A stretch of 64,000 nt of DNA from Cladopsammia gracilis. Taxonomy: Eukaryota > Cnidaria > Anthozoa > Scleractinia > Dendrophylliidae. Under the pieces are notes generated by a model that searched no databases, was not told where the DNA came from, and worked only from the letters and a program-made list of their open reading frames with translations. The stretch covers positions 62,001 to 126,000 of the forward strand of contig JAJGOT010000780.1 in the NCBI GenBank assembly GCA_022457155.1. Direction: 5' to 3'. A program made the position numbers and the translations under genes. The number at the start of each line of letters is the position of its first letter. Position 1 is the first letter of the stretch. This document shows, one piece after another, positions 52,525 through 60,299 of the stretch.

Positions 52525-52527
52525 AAA
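52520..52527 (+). promoter_or_regulatory. TATA box overlapping the penton-like stop codon
   Basis: TATAAAAA; the TAA at 52522-52524 is the stop of the upstream gene. 37 bp to the next ATG (52564). Confidence 0.65.
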
Positions 52528-52563
52528 GCCAGCTAGCTCCCTCGTCGACCCTCAAGTGTCGTC

Positions 52564-52875
52564 ATGTTGGGAGGCAGTTTAACGCGTTATCATCCCCCCT
52601 CGACGAGAACGGGGACGGGGCAAGGCGGAGGTGCCTTCATGCAAGATTTGATCAAATTGGCCACCCCGTTGCTCGCGTCGTCGTTGCGCGAAGGAAAAGC
52701 GTCGCTGGACCGAGGTCAATCGTGGAAACAGGCGGGAAAAGCGGTGTTTGGCGCCTTGGGACGAGGGGTGAAACGAAAAGCCCTGACGAGCAAGCAAGGG
52801 ATCTATAAAAAGCGGCGAAACGAGCCCGAGACATTTTCGGCGAGTGAAGACAGAAAAAGTAAGAAAAAAAACTAG
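52564..52875 (+). CDS. Small basic virion protein with GQGGG cleavage-like site
   Basis: 103 residues. The Arg/Pro/Gly N-terminus ends in GQGGG/AF (about residues 19-25), followed by an amphipathic helix (MQDLIKLATPLLASSL) and a Lys/Arg tail. This layout, short leader, double Gly, hydrophobic helix, basic tail, is shared by six other proteins in this element and resembles adenovirus pVI/pVII/pX precursors processed by the viral protease. Probably a core or membrane-active internal protein. Homology to any named family is not claimed. Confidence 0.5.
   Translation: MLGGSLTRYHPPSTRTGTGQGGGAFMQDLIKLATPLLASSLREGKASLDRGQSWKQAGKAVFGALGRGVKRKALTSKQGIYKKRRNEPETFSASEDRKSKKKN
52804..52810 (+). promoter_or_regulatory. 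TATA box inside the upstream ORF
   Basis: TATAAAA, 79 bp before ATG 52889. Confidence 0.45.
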
Positions 52876-52888
52876 CACCACCACCATC

Positions 52889-53140
52889 ATGGTCCACCCC
52901 CTGGTCGTGCAATCGCGACCCCGGCATCTGACGGGAAGGGGAAGGTATGAAAGTCCCGTCCAACGCGGAGGTTGGATCTCGTCGGACGTGGCACCTCCCC
53001 AGGGCTATTGGTTCACTGGACAACGTCAACGCGGAGGTTGGATCTCGTCGGACGTGGCACCTCCCCCGGGGTATCGGCTCACTAAATACATAAAAAGGGT
53101 CCACACGCGTCCACGGCAACGCAAACGTCCACGTCCCTGA
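52889..53140 (+). CDS. Small Arg-rich protein with duplicated QRGGWISSDVAPP unit
   Basis: 83 residues from ATG 52889. It contains two copies of a ~22-residue unit (QRGGWISSDVAPP-x-GY-xx-T; DNA repeats about 52959-53016 and 53029-53086). The second copy makes a PPGY (PPxY-type) motif. The tail is Arg/His/Pro-rich (RPRQRKRPRP), suited to nucleic-acid binding. Function unknown; sits between two virion genes. The tandem copies are nearly identical in DNA, so the duplication is recent. Confidence 0.45.
   Translation: MVHPLVVQSRPRHLTGRGRYESPVQRGGWISSDVAPPQGYWFTGQRQRGGWISSDVAPPPGYRLTKYIKRVHTRPRQRKRPRP
53089..53096 (+). promoter_or_regulatory. TATA-like box of the major capsid gene
   Basis: CATAAAAA-type element, about 53 bp upstream of ATG 53149. 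Confidence 0.45.
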
Positions 53141-53148
53141 ACTTAACC

Positions 53149-54518
53149 ATGTCTTTGGAATTGTTTACGATTCCCACGGCCGACATTGCTCGGCAGGGGT
53201 ATCGGATGGTCAAGTACAGTCCGGCCACCTCGGGCATCCGACCCATCACCTTCACGGTGCAAGCGTTGGACGATTTTTGGATCGAAGTTATTTGGAACTG
53301 GAACTGCGTTTGCATTCGGCCTCCACCAACGGCCTGGTGGCGGACGCGAATGCCGCCTCGGACGCCGACGACACCCGATTCGTGTACGCGGTCAACAACA
53401 TTGCGCATTCCATCTTCCAACAAATGAATCTGCGCTTCAACGGAGCCCTCATGAGCGAACAGACGGACACGTACGCGTACAAGGCATTCCTAGAAACCAT
53501 CTTGAATTTTAATAGAGAGGAAGGAGAGACCTTGCTGGCCGCGCAAGGGTGGGTGAATCAATTGGATGTCGTCCCTCGGATCCAAGCCGGCGGCGCCAAC
53601 GACGACCTGCCCACCACGGACGGATGGTTGCACAATTCGGTGCAAGCCCTGAAAACGGCCTCCGTGCGATTTCGCGGCAACCAGACCGTGACGTTCCTGA
53701 TCAAGCCGCACCTGGAAGCCTTTCACACGGGACGTCTTCTCACCCCGGGCGTAGAAATGGTCTTGGAACTGTTTTGCCACGCCCCCGATTTTTTCACCTT
53801 TGGCACCAAGACGAGTGGCACGGGGGTGAAACGGATGGTGACGTTGAACCACGAGGATCTGAAAGTGACCCTGCATCTGTGCCGAGTGAGTTTGAATCCC
53901 ACGGTGTACAGCGCGTTGCAAGCCGATCGAAAAAGCAAGAGACAGACGGCCAAGTACCCGGTGGTGAGAAGCGAGATCCGGTCCTTTTCGTTCGACGGAC
54001 GGACCACCAAATTCACGGAAGATAACGTGTTTGTGGGAAAAGTGCCCGATCGGATGATCGTGGCGTTGGTGGACAGTCGAGCGTTCAACGGCAATGTAGA
54101 ATGGTATCCGTTTGCTTTTCAAAAATTTGGGGTGACCCGCATCAAGCAAGTGGTGGATGGCGAAGAATACCCGTACCCCACCCTGGAGTTGAATGGAAAC
54201 AATAATTTGAAAGATTTGAAAGGCTACCGTCTGTTCCTGGAAGCGTGTGGACGGTTGCAGCACCACGGTTCCTCCATGGTGAGACCGGAGGATTGGGGGC
54301 AAGATGGACAATGCACGTTGTTTGCGTTCAACAATGTACCCTCGGGCGTGGCGGACGACCCCGAGTACTGAAACCCGAAACAAGCTGGCAATTTGCGCGT
54401 GGAAATTGATTTCCAGGCTGCTCTGAATACCAATATCACCGTGTTGGTCTGGGGCGAGTTTGAAAATCTATTTGAAGTGGATGGCAACGGCGCTGTCTTG
54501 TATAACCTGCACCGTTAG
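53149..54518 (+). pseudogene. Major capsid protein (double jelly-roll hexon), two lesions
   Basis: About 456 codons. The first 45 (LFTIPTADIARQGYRMVKYSPATSGIRP) are in one frame; a missing base in a T-run near 53277 shifts the rest (53277-54371: LELRLHSAS, GWLHNSVQALKTASVRFRGN, VEMVLELFCHAPDFFTFGT, KVPDRMIVALVDSRAFNGNVEWYPFAFQKFGV, RLFLEACG). A TGA at 54369-54371 is followed by 48 further in-frame codons ending at TAG 54516-54518, with a beta-rich end (EIDFQAALNTNITVLVWGEF). These features match adintovirus/Polinton major capsid proteins that trimerise into capsomers. Confidence 0.8.
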
Positions 54519-54557
54519 CTGAAGAAAACAAGAAAAGAAAGAAGAAGAAGAAGAAGC

Positions 54558-55120
54558 ATGGAATTTGTAGCGCTGAGCGATACCGTGTTACGCTACTTGG
54601 CCAGGGACGACGACGCCTTGAAACGCGTGTTTTGGGACGTGGTCCCGTCGGACGGATTGCCGCGACCTCCCACCGTGACGACCCGGGCAGGCTACATCGT
54701 GAACACGGACCCGACGGGGGAACCGAGCAAACATTGGCTGGCCGTGTGGACCGAACCGGGACGAGGTTGCGAAGTCTTTGACAGTTACGGGCTGCCCTTG
54801 AACACGTACCCGGCCCGGGCATGCACGAATGGTTGGCGCAATGGCCCACGGTATTTCGAAGCGGCGTCACCCTACAAGCCCTCCGGAGTCAAACCTGCGG
54901 ACATTACGCATTGCTGTTTCTCAAAGCGCGAGTACGAGGGGTCTCGTATGAAGAGTTTTTGGCCGACTTTTCGCCGCACGACCTGGTGTCCAACGACGCC
55001 AAAGTGGCGCAACGAGTCAAAGGCTTGATCCAGGAAGAACTGAGCGAAGTGGACAATGCCGTTCCCAATCGTCAATGCAGCGTGAGCTTTCAAGAGAACA
55101 AGGAACATTCCCGCGTGTAA
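54558..55120 (+). pseudogene. Adenain-like maturation protease, one frameshift
   Basis: Residues from ATG 54558: catalytic His in SKHWLAVW, Asp in VFDSYGLP; after a one-base change near 54815 the second frame (54821-55120) gives QTCGHYALLFL with the catalytic Cys and the upstream Gln. The total of ~187 residues is normal for adenovirus-type cysteine proteases (Ulp1 fold). It would cleave the double-Gly sites seen in at least seven neighbouring small virion proteins. An AAG/AGA-rich leader precedes the ATG. Confidence 0.75.
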
Positions 55121-55140
55121 AACAGAAATAGACAAAAGAA

Positions 55141-55188
55141 AGAAAACAGTTGTTGTTGTTATTGTTATGGTTGTTGTTGTTGTTGTTA
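55141..55188. repeat. (GTT)n microsatellite
   Basis: Imperfect GTTGTTGTTATT run of ~45 bp in the spacer after the protease, followed by AAAATAAAAC (possible poly(A) signal). Confidence 0.7.
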
Positions 55189-55277
55189 AAAAAGAAAATA
55201 AAACAAGTGGTTGAAAAGTGTTTCCGGTGCATTTTTTAATTTAAATAGATAAAAGAGAGATCCATTTGACAGCGAAT

Positions 55278-55349
55278 GCTCTGAAGGTCTAGTGGTGAAG
55301 ACGCTGCGTTGTGGCCGCAGAGACCCAGGTTCGAATCCTGGTCATTGCA
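55278..55349 (+). tRNA. tRNA-His (GTG)-like gene inside the viral element
   Basis: Complete cloverleaf: D-arm GTCT/AGAC, anticodon stem CTGCG/CGCAG with loop TTGTGGC (U33 kept, anticodon GTG at 55311-55313), T-arm CCAGG/CCTGG with TTCGAAT, and internal promoter boxes (GGTCTAGTGG; GGTTCGAATCC). Acceptor stem GCTCTGA/TCATTGC pairs at 5 of 7 positions. A TTTTTT run (55361-55366), the RNA polymerase III terminator, follows within 12-17 bp. The anticodon arm is as in animal tRNA-His. Could be captured host tRNA, still functional or a promoter source. Confidence 0.7.
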
Positions 55350-55428
55350 TCTCTCTCTCTTTTTTCTTTTCATCATTAACAGGGCCATCCCTTGCTGGGG
55401 AGGGACTCATTCGGGACGCCTCTTCAAC

Positions 55429-55716
55429 ATGCCGCAAGGGAATCCAACCAAACGACAAAGACGACGACGATGCACCACCCGAGGGTTCACGGGCAAATCG
55501 GGACCCAATCCCTCCTTTTTGACGGTGTTGGGAAAACGCCGGCAGATGAGCGAGACCTTGCGACGCAAACGAGAGCAGACGGGTGGGATCTTAACCGTGC
55601 TAGCCTCGGCGGCCAAACTGGGGTACCAACTGGGAAAAATGAAATCTTACAAAATGATGGGCGTGACGGGAGCCGCGGGTCATTATCGCGGTCGGCGCAA
55701 ACCGTGGGAAGTGTGA
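55429..55716 (+). CDS. Small basic virion protein with QTGGI site
   Basis: 95 residues from ATG 55429. Arg/Lys/Pro-rich N-terminal 48 residues (TKRQRRRRC), then REQTGG/ILTVLASAAKLGYQLGKM, the double-Gly motif followed by a hydrophobic helix, and a short basic tail. Same layout as the other GG-site proteins, so likely a protease-processed core protein. Stop at 55714-55716 is followed within 14 bp by the next ATG. Confidence 0.5.
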   Translation: MPQGNPTKRQRRRRCTTRGFTGKSGPNPSFLTVLGKRRQMSETLRRKREQTGGILTVLASAAKLGYQLGKMKSYKMMGVTGAAGHYRGRRKPWEV

Positions 55717-55730
55717 AAAAAACAACAACC

Positions 55731-55997
55731 ATGATCACCAGACAAGATGCGCAACACGTGATTCAAAGCCTGAGGGCGTTGGAATGGGGAGAGATTCTAC
55801 GCCATCCCGAGGATGTCTTGTGGAATCGATAGGATTTTCGTCAGTATCGTCGATTGCGCGCCTTAGCCGAACGAGGTGACTGGGATGCCCTGGTGACCGC
55901 GCTTCAAACTTGCGGGGAAACCCGCGTCAGGGAAATCGTGGCAACCTCGATAAAACAACGCACCCCTCGATGGTACGATCACTACCTAGCACCATGA
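55731..55997 (+). pseudogene. Short helical ORF upstream of the ATPase, one in-frame TAG
   Basis: 88 codons from ATG 55731 to a TGA at 55995-55997 that overlaps the ATPase start (ATGA). An in-frame TAG at 55830-55832 (codon 34) interrupts it. Both halves are Arg- and Trp-rich and helical (SLRALEWGEILRHPEDVLW; RALAERGDWDALVTALQTCGE), consistent with one original protein. Function unknown. The overlap suggests coupling with the ATPase. Confidence 0.5.
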
Positions 55998-56590
55998 TTC
56001 GTATGCCGAGTAGCGTCATGGTCGGTGGGCCCTCGGGATGCGGCAAAACCCAATTGTTGGACGACCTGTTGACGGAACAACGCGCGTTTCAACGGACCCC
56101 GGCTCGGATCGTGTACTGTTACGGGGTGTGGCAACCCCGCTTTGCTGAGATGAAGAAGAAAGGCGTTCGATTTCATCAAGGCATCCCGACCCCCTCTCAC
56201 TTGGGACAATGGTTCGAGGGTCGAGGGGGCGATATTCTGGTGTTGGACGATCTCATGGAAGAAGGGGGCAACGACAAGCGCGTGTTGGATTTATTCACCA
56301 AAGATTCCCATCATCGCAACATCTCGGTGTTTTATTTGACGCAAGATTTGTTTCCGCCCGGCAAATTTGCCAAGACCATCAACCGAAATGCGCATTATGT
56401 CATCGCCTTCAAGAATCTGCGCGATCGCACGGGCATGCGAAATTTGGCGTTGCAAGCGTTCCCGGACCAATGGCAGGGGGTGATGGACGTTTTCAACCTC
56501 TGCACGCAGAACCCCTTTGGCTATTTAATGTTGGATCTCCACCCGGCGTCCGAATCTGCGCGAACGAGAAGCGCCTCCGGTGGTCTTTGA
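55994..56590 (+). CDS. FtsK/HerA-type genome-packaging ATPase
   Basis: 198 residues, intact. Walker A GGPSGCGKT at residues 11-19, Walker B ILVLDDLM at about 81-88, and a sensor-like FYLTQDLFPPGKFAKTINRNAHYVIAFKN (about 115-145), the classic layout of adenovirus IVa2-unrelated, Polinton/NCLDV A32-like ATPases. Start at 55994 rather than upstream in-frame GTG/ATG codons because it sits just ahead of the Walker A strand and overlaps the previous stop as ATGA. It would pump viral DNA into the capsid. Confidence 0.85.
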   Translation: MIRMPSSVMVGGPSGCGKTQLLDDLLTEQRAFQRTPARIVYCYGVWQPRFAEMKKKGVRFHQGIPTPSHLGQWFEGRGGDILVLDDLMEEGGNDKRVLDLFTKDSHHRNISVFYLTQDLFPPGKFAKTINRNAHYVIAFKNLRDRTGMRNLALQAFPDQWQGVMDVFNLCTQNPFGYLMLDLHPASESARTRSASGGL

Positions 56591-56599
56591 AGAAACGGC

Positions 56600-57403
56600 A
56601 TGAGTCGTGAAAGTTCACCCTCCCCGCAATTCATTCGCGATGCGCGGGAGAGCGACGACGCCCTGCTGGATCCGGCATACCTGGAACAGATGGAACGGTT
56701 TTGGGCCACGCTGTCGCCGGCCGGGGTAGGCACGAGTCCCCAACCCGCCGCCACCGCGCGTCCGGCTGGAGTGGGGGTGTCGACCTCCGTTTCGTCCCCT
56801 CGAGATCTGAAGCCGACCGACTTGTTGCAAGAATTGGGGTTGGCGGTGTCCCCCCCACGTCGTGCCGCCTCCTCCTCCTCTTCCTCGTTTCGGTCTCCGT
56901 CGCCGTCCCCGCCGCCCACCCCGTCTGGAACCGTCTCCGGCACGAGAAGGAATTTGGTCATGCATCGGATCCTCAATGCTCCCATGACGAAAGAGGAAGA
57001 AACGTGATTGCGACAACAATATCGTATCACGGATGACGATTTGGAGAGGTACATGGCCACTCTCCCCCCGTACGACGACGCAGGCTCCCCCGCGTCACCT
57101 GCCACCGCCACCGCCGCAGCCCCACCCACGACCGTTTCGGCCACCAGGACGGCAGCAGGCGCCCCCGGCGGACCGGGAGGGTCCCTTTCCTCCTCCTCCT
57201 CGTCGTCATCGCCCTCTCCGCCTCGTTCGCCTCGCGGACGAGGCAGGCGACCCAGAGGACGTCGGGGTCCCGGCCCGACCAATCGACGCAATCAAGAGGA
57301 CATGCGTCGACAAATGGATCTGTTGGCGAAAGATGCCAGACAGCAAGCCCGCAACCGTCGCATACGCAATATCACGCATACCAATACCGTGACCACGGTG
57401 TAG
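56600..57403 (+). pseudogene. Ser/Arg/Pro-rich disordered protein, one in-frame TGA
   Basis: 267 codons from ATG 56600; TGA at 57005-57007 splits it, but the frame stays open to TAG 57401-57403. Disordered, with Ser runs and SPSPSPPPTPSG and SPSPPRSPRGRGRRPRGRRG blocks like SR-domain or phosphoprotein sequences, flanking a folded-looking piece (RRNLVMHRILNAPMTKEEE / RQQYRITDDDLERYMATLPPYDD). The Arg-rich C-terminus could bind nucleic acid. Position after the ATPase recalls adenoviral packaging or splicing-type proteins, but no homology is claimed. Confidence 0.5.
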
Positions 57404-57539
57404 GAAGACAACGGCGAAGCGCCCACCGTTCGACGGACCTCCTCCCGCATCACCAATCCATAAAAAACGAGGGAGAGAGAAAAAAAAAACAAAAAAAAAA
57501 CAAAGACACACCCACACTTTGGTGCAGACAGTGATCGCC

Positions 57540-57836
57540 ATGGTTCGAGGCAACGGGGTGCGTCGACGCACGACTCCCCGCATCCGACGACGACGGCGTG
57601 GAAGGTCCCAACACCACCAACGGGGAGGAAATCTCCTTCCCGTGTTATTTCGCGACTTGCAACGGACCTTTGGGAAAAAAACCGTGGGCACTTTGGCCAA
57701 AGGCGCTTCCACAGAAGCGCAAGCCTTGGCGTTGGCCAAAGGCAGTGTCGCCGTGGGCAAAAAGATGAAACGAGCCTTTCAACAAGCGAAACAACGCATT
57801 CCACCGGAACTACGTCGACACCTGATCTTCCTATAA
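57540..57836 (+). CDS. Small basic virion protein with QRGGN site
   Basis: 98 residues from ATG 57540. Arg-rich leader (RRRTTPRIRRRRRGRSQHH), QRGG/NLLPVLFRDLQRTFG, then TVGTLAKGAS and a Lys/Arg tail. Paralogous in layout and partly in sequence to the next gene (xxGALAKxAxxxALALAKxxV). The stop codon forms the TATA box (57832-57840) of the next gene. Likely a protease-processed DNA-condensing or membrane-active core protein. Confidence 0.55.
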   Translation: MVRGNGVRRRTTPRIRRRRRGRSQHHQRGGNLLPVLFRDLQRTFGKKTVGTLAKGASTEAQALALAKGSVAVGKKMKRAFQQAKQRIPPELRRHLIFL

Positions 57837-57840
57837 AAAA
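57832..57840 (+). promoter_or_regulatory. TATA box overlapping a stop codon
   Basis: TATAAAAAA; TAA 57834-57836 ends the upstream gene; 41 bp to ATG 57881. Confidence 0.6.
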
Positions 57841-57880
57841 ACGGAAGGGTAACTTGCCCACGTCATTGTGGGGCGACAGG

Positions 57881-58171
57881 ATGCCAAAACGCCGGGCCGT
57901 GAAAAGACGTCGACGGCGGCAGACCAGGGAGCTTCAACGCGGGGGTGGCTTGGAACAACTGATTCCCCCAATCCTGCGCGCGGTGAAATCGCTCATGGGA
58001 AGTCAATCCGTGGGAGCCTTGGCGAAAATAGCCGCGAAAGAATTGGCCAAAGAAACCGTCAAGAGTGGGGCGCGAGGGGTGGCTCGTAAAATGTCCAGTA
58101 CCGTGCGAGGCATCAAACGGAGAGCTACGCGAGCCGCGCAACGCGTCAAACGACGTCTGCCGGGACTATAA
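57881..58171 (+). CDS. Small basic virion protein with QRGGG site (paralogue)
   Basis: 96 residues. PKRRAVKRRRRRQTRELQRGG/GLEQLIPPILRAVKSLMGSQSVGALAKIAAKEL, then a basic tail (KRRATRAAQRVKRRLPGL). Tandem paralogue of the preceding gene with the same leader, double-Gly site, helix and tail. The Arg-rich tail resembles viral core peptides. Its stop also forms a TATA box for the next gene. Confidence 0.55.
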   Translation: MPKRRAVKRRRRRQTRELQRGGGLEQLIPPILRAVKSLMGSQSVGALAKIAAKELAKETVKSGARGVARKMSSTVRGIKRRATRAAQRVKRRLPGL

Positions 58172-58175
58172 AAAA
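58167..58175 (+). promoter_or_regulatory. TATA box overlapping a stop codon
   Basis: TATAAAAAA; TAA 58169-58171 ends the upstream gene; 62 bp to ATG 58237. Confidence 0.6.
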
Positions 58176-58236
58176 AACGGCCGAGAGGGCTTCCGAGGAA
58201 AATCATCCTTTGCCGTCGACCCTAACGACCTGGATC

Positions 58237-58464
58237 ATGCCGAAAGGAAAACGACAACCAAGACGACGTGCCCTGCGTCGATACGGGGTGAAAACGCGAC
58301 GACAACCCCGCAATCGTCAACATGGAGGCGTGTTTCCTTTACTGGCCTTCGCCGTGCCCGCCTTGATCGCCGCGGGCAAAGCGGCCGCCATGGGTGCGGC
58401 GGGAGGCGCGGCGGGGTTCGGTGCCAAGAAAACCTTGGAAGCCACGACGCGTAAACGGAGGTGA
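58237..58464 (+). CDS. Small basic hydrophobic virion protein with QHGGV site
   Basis: 75 residues. Arg-rich leader (KGKRQPRRRALRRYG), RQHGG/VFPLLAFAVPALIAAGKAAAMGAAGG, then KKTLEATTRKRR. After cleavage the product would be an apolar ~30-residue segment with a basic end, resembling a membrane-inserting or pX-like peptide. Third member of the tandem run of GG-site genes. Confidence 0.5.
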   Translation: MPKGKRQPRRRALRRYGVKTRRQPRNRQHGGVFPLLAFAVPALIAAGKAAAMGAAGGAAGFGAKKTLEATTRKRR

Positions 58465-58518
58465 AAAAAAAAACAGAAAACAAGAGAAAGGGAGTGAGAA
58501 AAGAGGAAACCCGTAGAG

Positions 58519-58525
58519 TATAAAG
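58519..58525 (+). promoter_or_regulatory. TATA box
   Basis: TATAAAG, 44 bp before ATG 58569. An upstream ATG at 58533 opens a 22-codon out-of-frame ORF. Confidence 0.5.
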
Positions 58526-58568
58526 CGAGCACGATGCCTACGGACGGCGGTCGAACCGAGTGTGCGTC

Positions 58569-58892
58569 ATGCGTCGCAGCCATCGTCAATTGCCCTTCTT
58601 GAAAAGTGTCTTGAAGGAAGCCGATCAGCATCGACGACAAGAACGATTGCAATTAGCCAATGCGGACCAAATCATTGCCATCAGCGAATTGGCGATGAAC
58701 ACGTTACGGGGCACGGTACCCCTCTCTCGCGCCAATTATCGCGTGCTACTTCCCCACCGCCAGGCCTTGCGCGAGATGGCGAAAAAAAAGAATTCGATAA
58801 AAAGACGACGAGAGACCATGCAATCGCAAACGGGGGCGGGTCTCTGGCGCGGGTTGAATTGCGTCTGCGAAAGAGCCCTCAAGTCGCGATGA
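58569..58892 (+). CDS. Small helical virion protein of a Polinton-typical family
   Basis: 107 residues from ATG 58569. Helical N-terminus (LKSVLKEADQHRRQERLQLANADQIIAISELAMNTLRG), a V/PLSRANYRVLLPHRQALREMAKKKNSIKRRR middle, then QTGAGLWRGL near the C-terminus, a weaker version of the double-Gly site. I associate this pattern with a small protein found in many invertebrate Polinton-like loci; its role is unknown. The C-terminal stop overlaps the next ATG (ATGA). Confidence 0.5.
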   Translation: MRRSHRQLPFLKSVLKEADQHRRQERLQLANADQIIAISELAMNTLRGTVPLSRANYRVLLPHRQALREMAKKKNSIKRRRETMQSQTGAGLWRGLNCVCERALKSR

Positions 58893-59167
58893 ATCGCGTG
58901 TCGTACCTTATAAGAAGAACGGAACGACGGGAACAAGAACGTCAGGCCACCTTACAGCGCGTGGTGGAGACCTTGCAAAGTCGAAATCGCGACGTGGAGA
59001 GGCTCGAAAAAGAACTCGACACGCTTCGCGTGCGATTGAGGCAAAAAGAAGACCACGTGGAGGTATTGTGTCAACATTTGCTGAATCTACGCGATCATCA
59101 ACTCTGCCACTACTGTCGAGTCTACGCCGACGTGTTGGGAGATGGAAGCGGCAAAGAACGACCATGA
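58889..59167 (+). CDS. Coiled-coil protein with CxxC end
   Basis: 92 residues. Residues 10-70 are a near-continuous heptad-rich coiled coil (QATLQRVVETLQSRNRDVERLEKELDTLRVRL), ending in HQLCHYCRVYADVLG with CxxC. ATGA overlaps at both ends link it to neighbours (58889-58892; 59164-59167). Function unknown; perhaps a scaffold. Confidence 0.5.
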   Translation: MNRVSYLIRRTERREQERQATLQRVVETLQSRNRDVERLEKELDTLRVRLRQKEDHVEVLCQHLLNLRDHQLCHYCRVYADVLGDGSGKERP

Positions 59168-59823
59168 GCGCGTTCCAGGCCCAAGCCGTCACCGACCCTC
59201 GACGGTTTCTCCAATTGCAAGAACAGTACAAGCAACGGTTGATGGAAGACAGTCGATTGAATAAGGCGGCGACCTTGGTGGCCGAAGAAGACGCGTTGCT
59301 CAACTCCGACCTGGACCCGGGGCTCAAAGTCGCGTTGGCCAAACCCTTGGCGCGTCAAGTGCGCGTGTGGACCAAACGCGTCCGACAACCGGGCATGACG
59401 GCCCCGGGCACGGGAGTGGGGACACCGGCGGCAGAGGAGGAGGATCTGGCCGAGGCGCCCATCTCCACCTTCCTCAAACACATGATAAAAGGACGCACTC
59501 CGTCGACACCCGCGCCAGGTCCAAAACCGGCCAAACCGACGGGAACCCCGAAAAAGGTCAGCGTCAAGAAACTCACGACCCCGTCGGGCATTCCGAGACC
59601 CATCCGTCCAAGGCAACTTCCCTTTGACACGCCGGCGTCGGCACCCGGTCCGTCGACGTCCTCGTCCCTCAGCGGAACGTTGAAGAAACGAGCCAAACAG
59701 ACGATAGGGAGTGTCGCGAAAAAAACCCAACAAGTGATCCGAGACAAAGCCAAGGCGGCTCTCGAAAAAAGGGCGAAAAGGAAGTTGGAGAAACTCAAGA
59801 CGAGTTGGTTGGATTGGAAGTGA
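59164..59823 (+). CDS. Pro/Lys-rich structural protein
   Basis: 219 residues. Helical acidic N-terminus (about 1-75), a Pro/Thr/Gly-rich disordered middle with EAPISTFLKHMIKGR (about 100-115), and a Lys/Ala helix at the C-terminus (TIGSVAKKTQQVIRDKAKAALEKRAKRKLEKL). PISTFLKHM recalls the VPITTFLQKK motif of the PolB region, but this may be chance. The stop overlaps the PLA2 gene start (TGATG). Probably a virion or core protein. Confidence 0.45.
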   Translation: MSAFQAQAVTDPRRFLQLQEQYKQRLMEDSRLNKAATLVAEEDALLNSDLDPGLKVALAKPLARQVRVWTKRVRQPGMTAPGTGVGTPAAEEEDLAEAPISTFLKHMIKGRTPSTPAPGPKPAKPTGTPKKVSVKKLTTPSGIPRPIRPRQLPFDTPASAPGPSTSSSLSGTLKKRAKQTIGSVAKKTQQVIRDKAKAALEKRAKRKLEKLKTSWLDWK

Positions 59824-60197
59824 TGGGACGCGTTCAAACACCCAAACGAAAAAGGCAACGGGCTCCCCGCCGGCAAAGAGCCATTCGCGGAGGAAGTTTC
59901 GACGTTCAAAAGTTACTGGCCAAAACGGGGATCGAATTTCATTGGCCGGGGTATCAATACATGGGCCCCGGAACGCATCTCGCCAAACGCCTGAAACGAG
60001 GGGATCCCGGAAAAAATCGATTGGATCGATTGGCCAAGCAACACGACATCGATTACGGTCGTACCAAGACGTTGCAGGACAAGTGGAAAGCGGACGAAAA
60101 AATGATCCGAGGGATTGCCAACCTGCCGGGAAAACACACCCTGACGGAGAAGATTGTGAAAAAAATCATGCAAGTCAAGAAACGTTTAAAATTGTAA
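59823..60197 (+). CDS. PLA2-domain minor virion protein
   Basis: 124 residues. Basic leader (TPKRKRQRAPRRQRA), IRGG/SF double-Gly site at residues 21-25, then the phospholipase A2 motif set: calcium loop YMGPG (46-50) and catalytic QHDIDYGRT (His74-Asp75), as in parvovirus VP1. A basic helical tail follows. Such enzymes open the endosomal membrane. Compact compared with the 275-residue PLA2 protein of the first element and only distantly alike. Intact. Confidence 0.8.
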   Translation: MGRVQTPKRKRQRAPRRQRAIRGGSFDVQKLLAKTGIEFHWPGYQYMGPGTHLAKRLKRGDPGKNRLDRLAKQHDIDYGRTKTLQDKWKADEKMIRGIANLPGKHTLTEKIVKKIMQVKKRLKL

Positions 60198-60299
60198 ACA
60201 AAAGACACTTTATTGTAAAACCAACGTTGGGTTCAAGTTGACAGATAAAAATAAATAAAATCAACCACTTGTAAAGAAATATCAAAGTTTTTTTTTGAG
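60198..60299. terminator. Convergent 3' spacer
   Basis: About 100 bp with AATAAA on the plus strand (60252-60257) and TTTATT-type signals for the other strand between the PLA2 gene and the minus-strand gene. Confidence 0.4.

Noticed and set aside
55310..55428. Extension of the small basic ORF upstream through the tRNA-like gene
   Set aside because: The upstream part translates the tRNA and its T-run; ATG 55429 gives a protein with the same layout as its neighbours.
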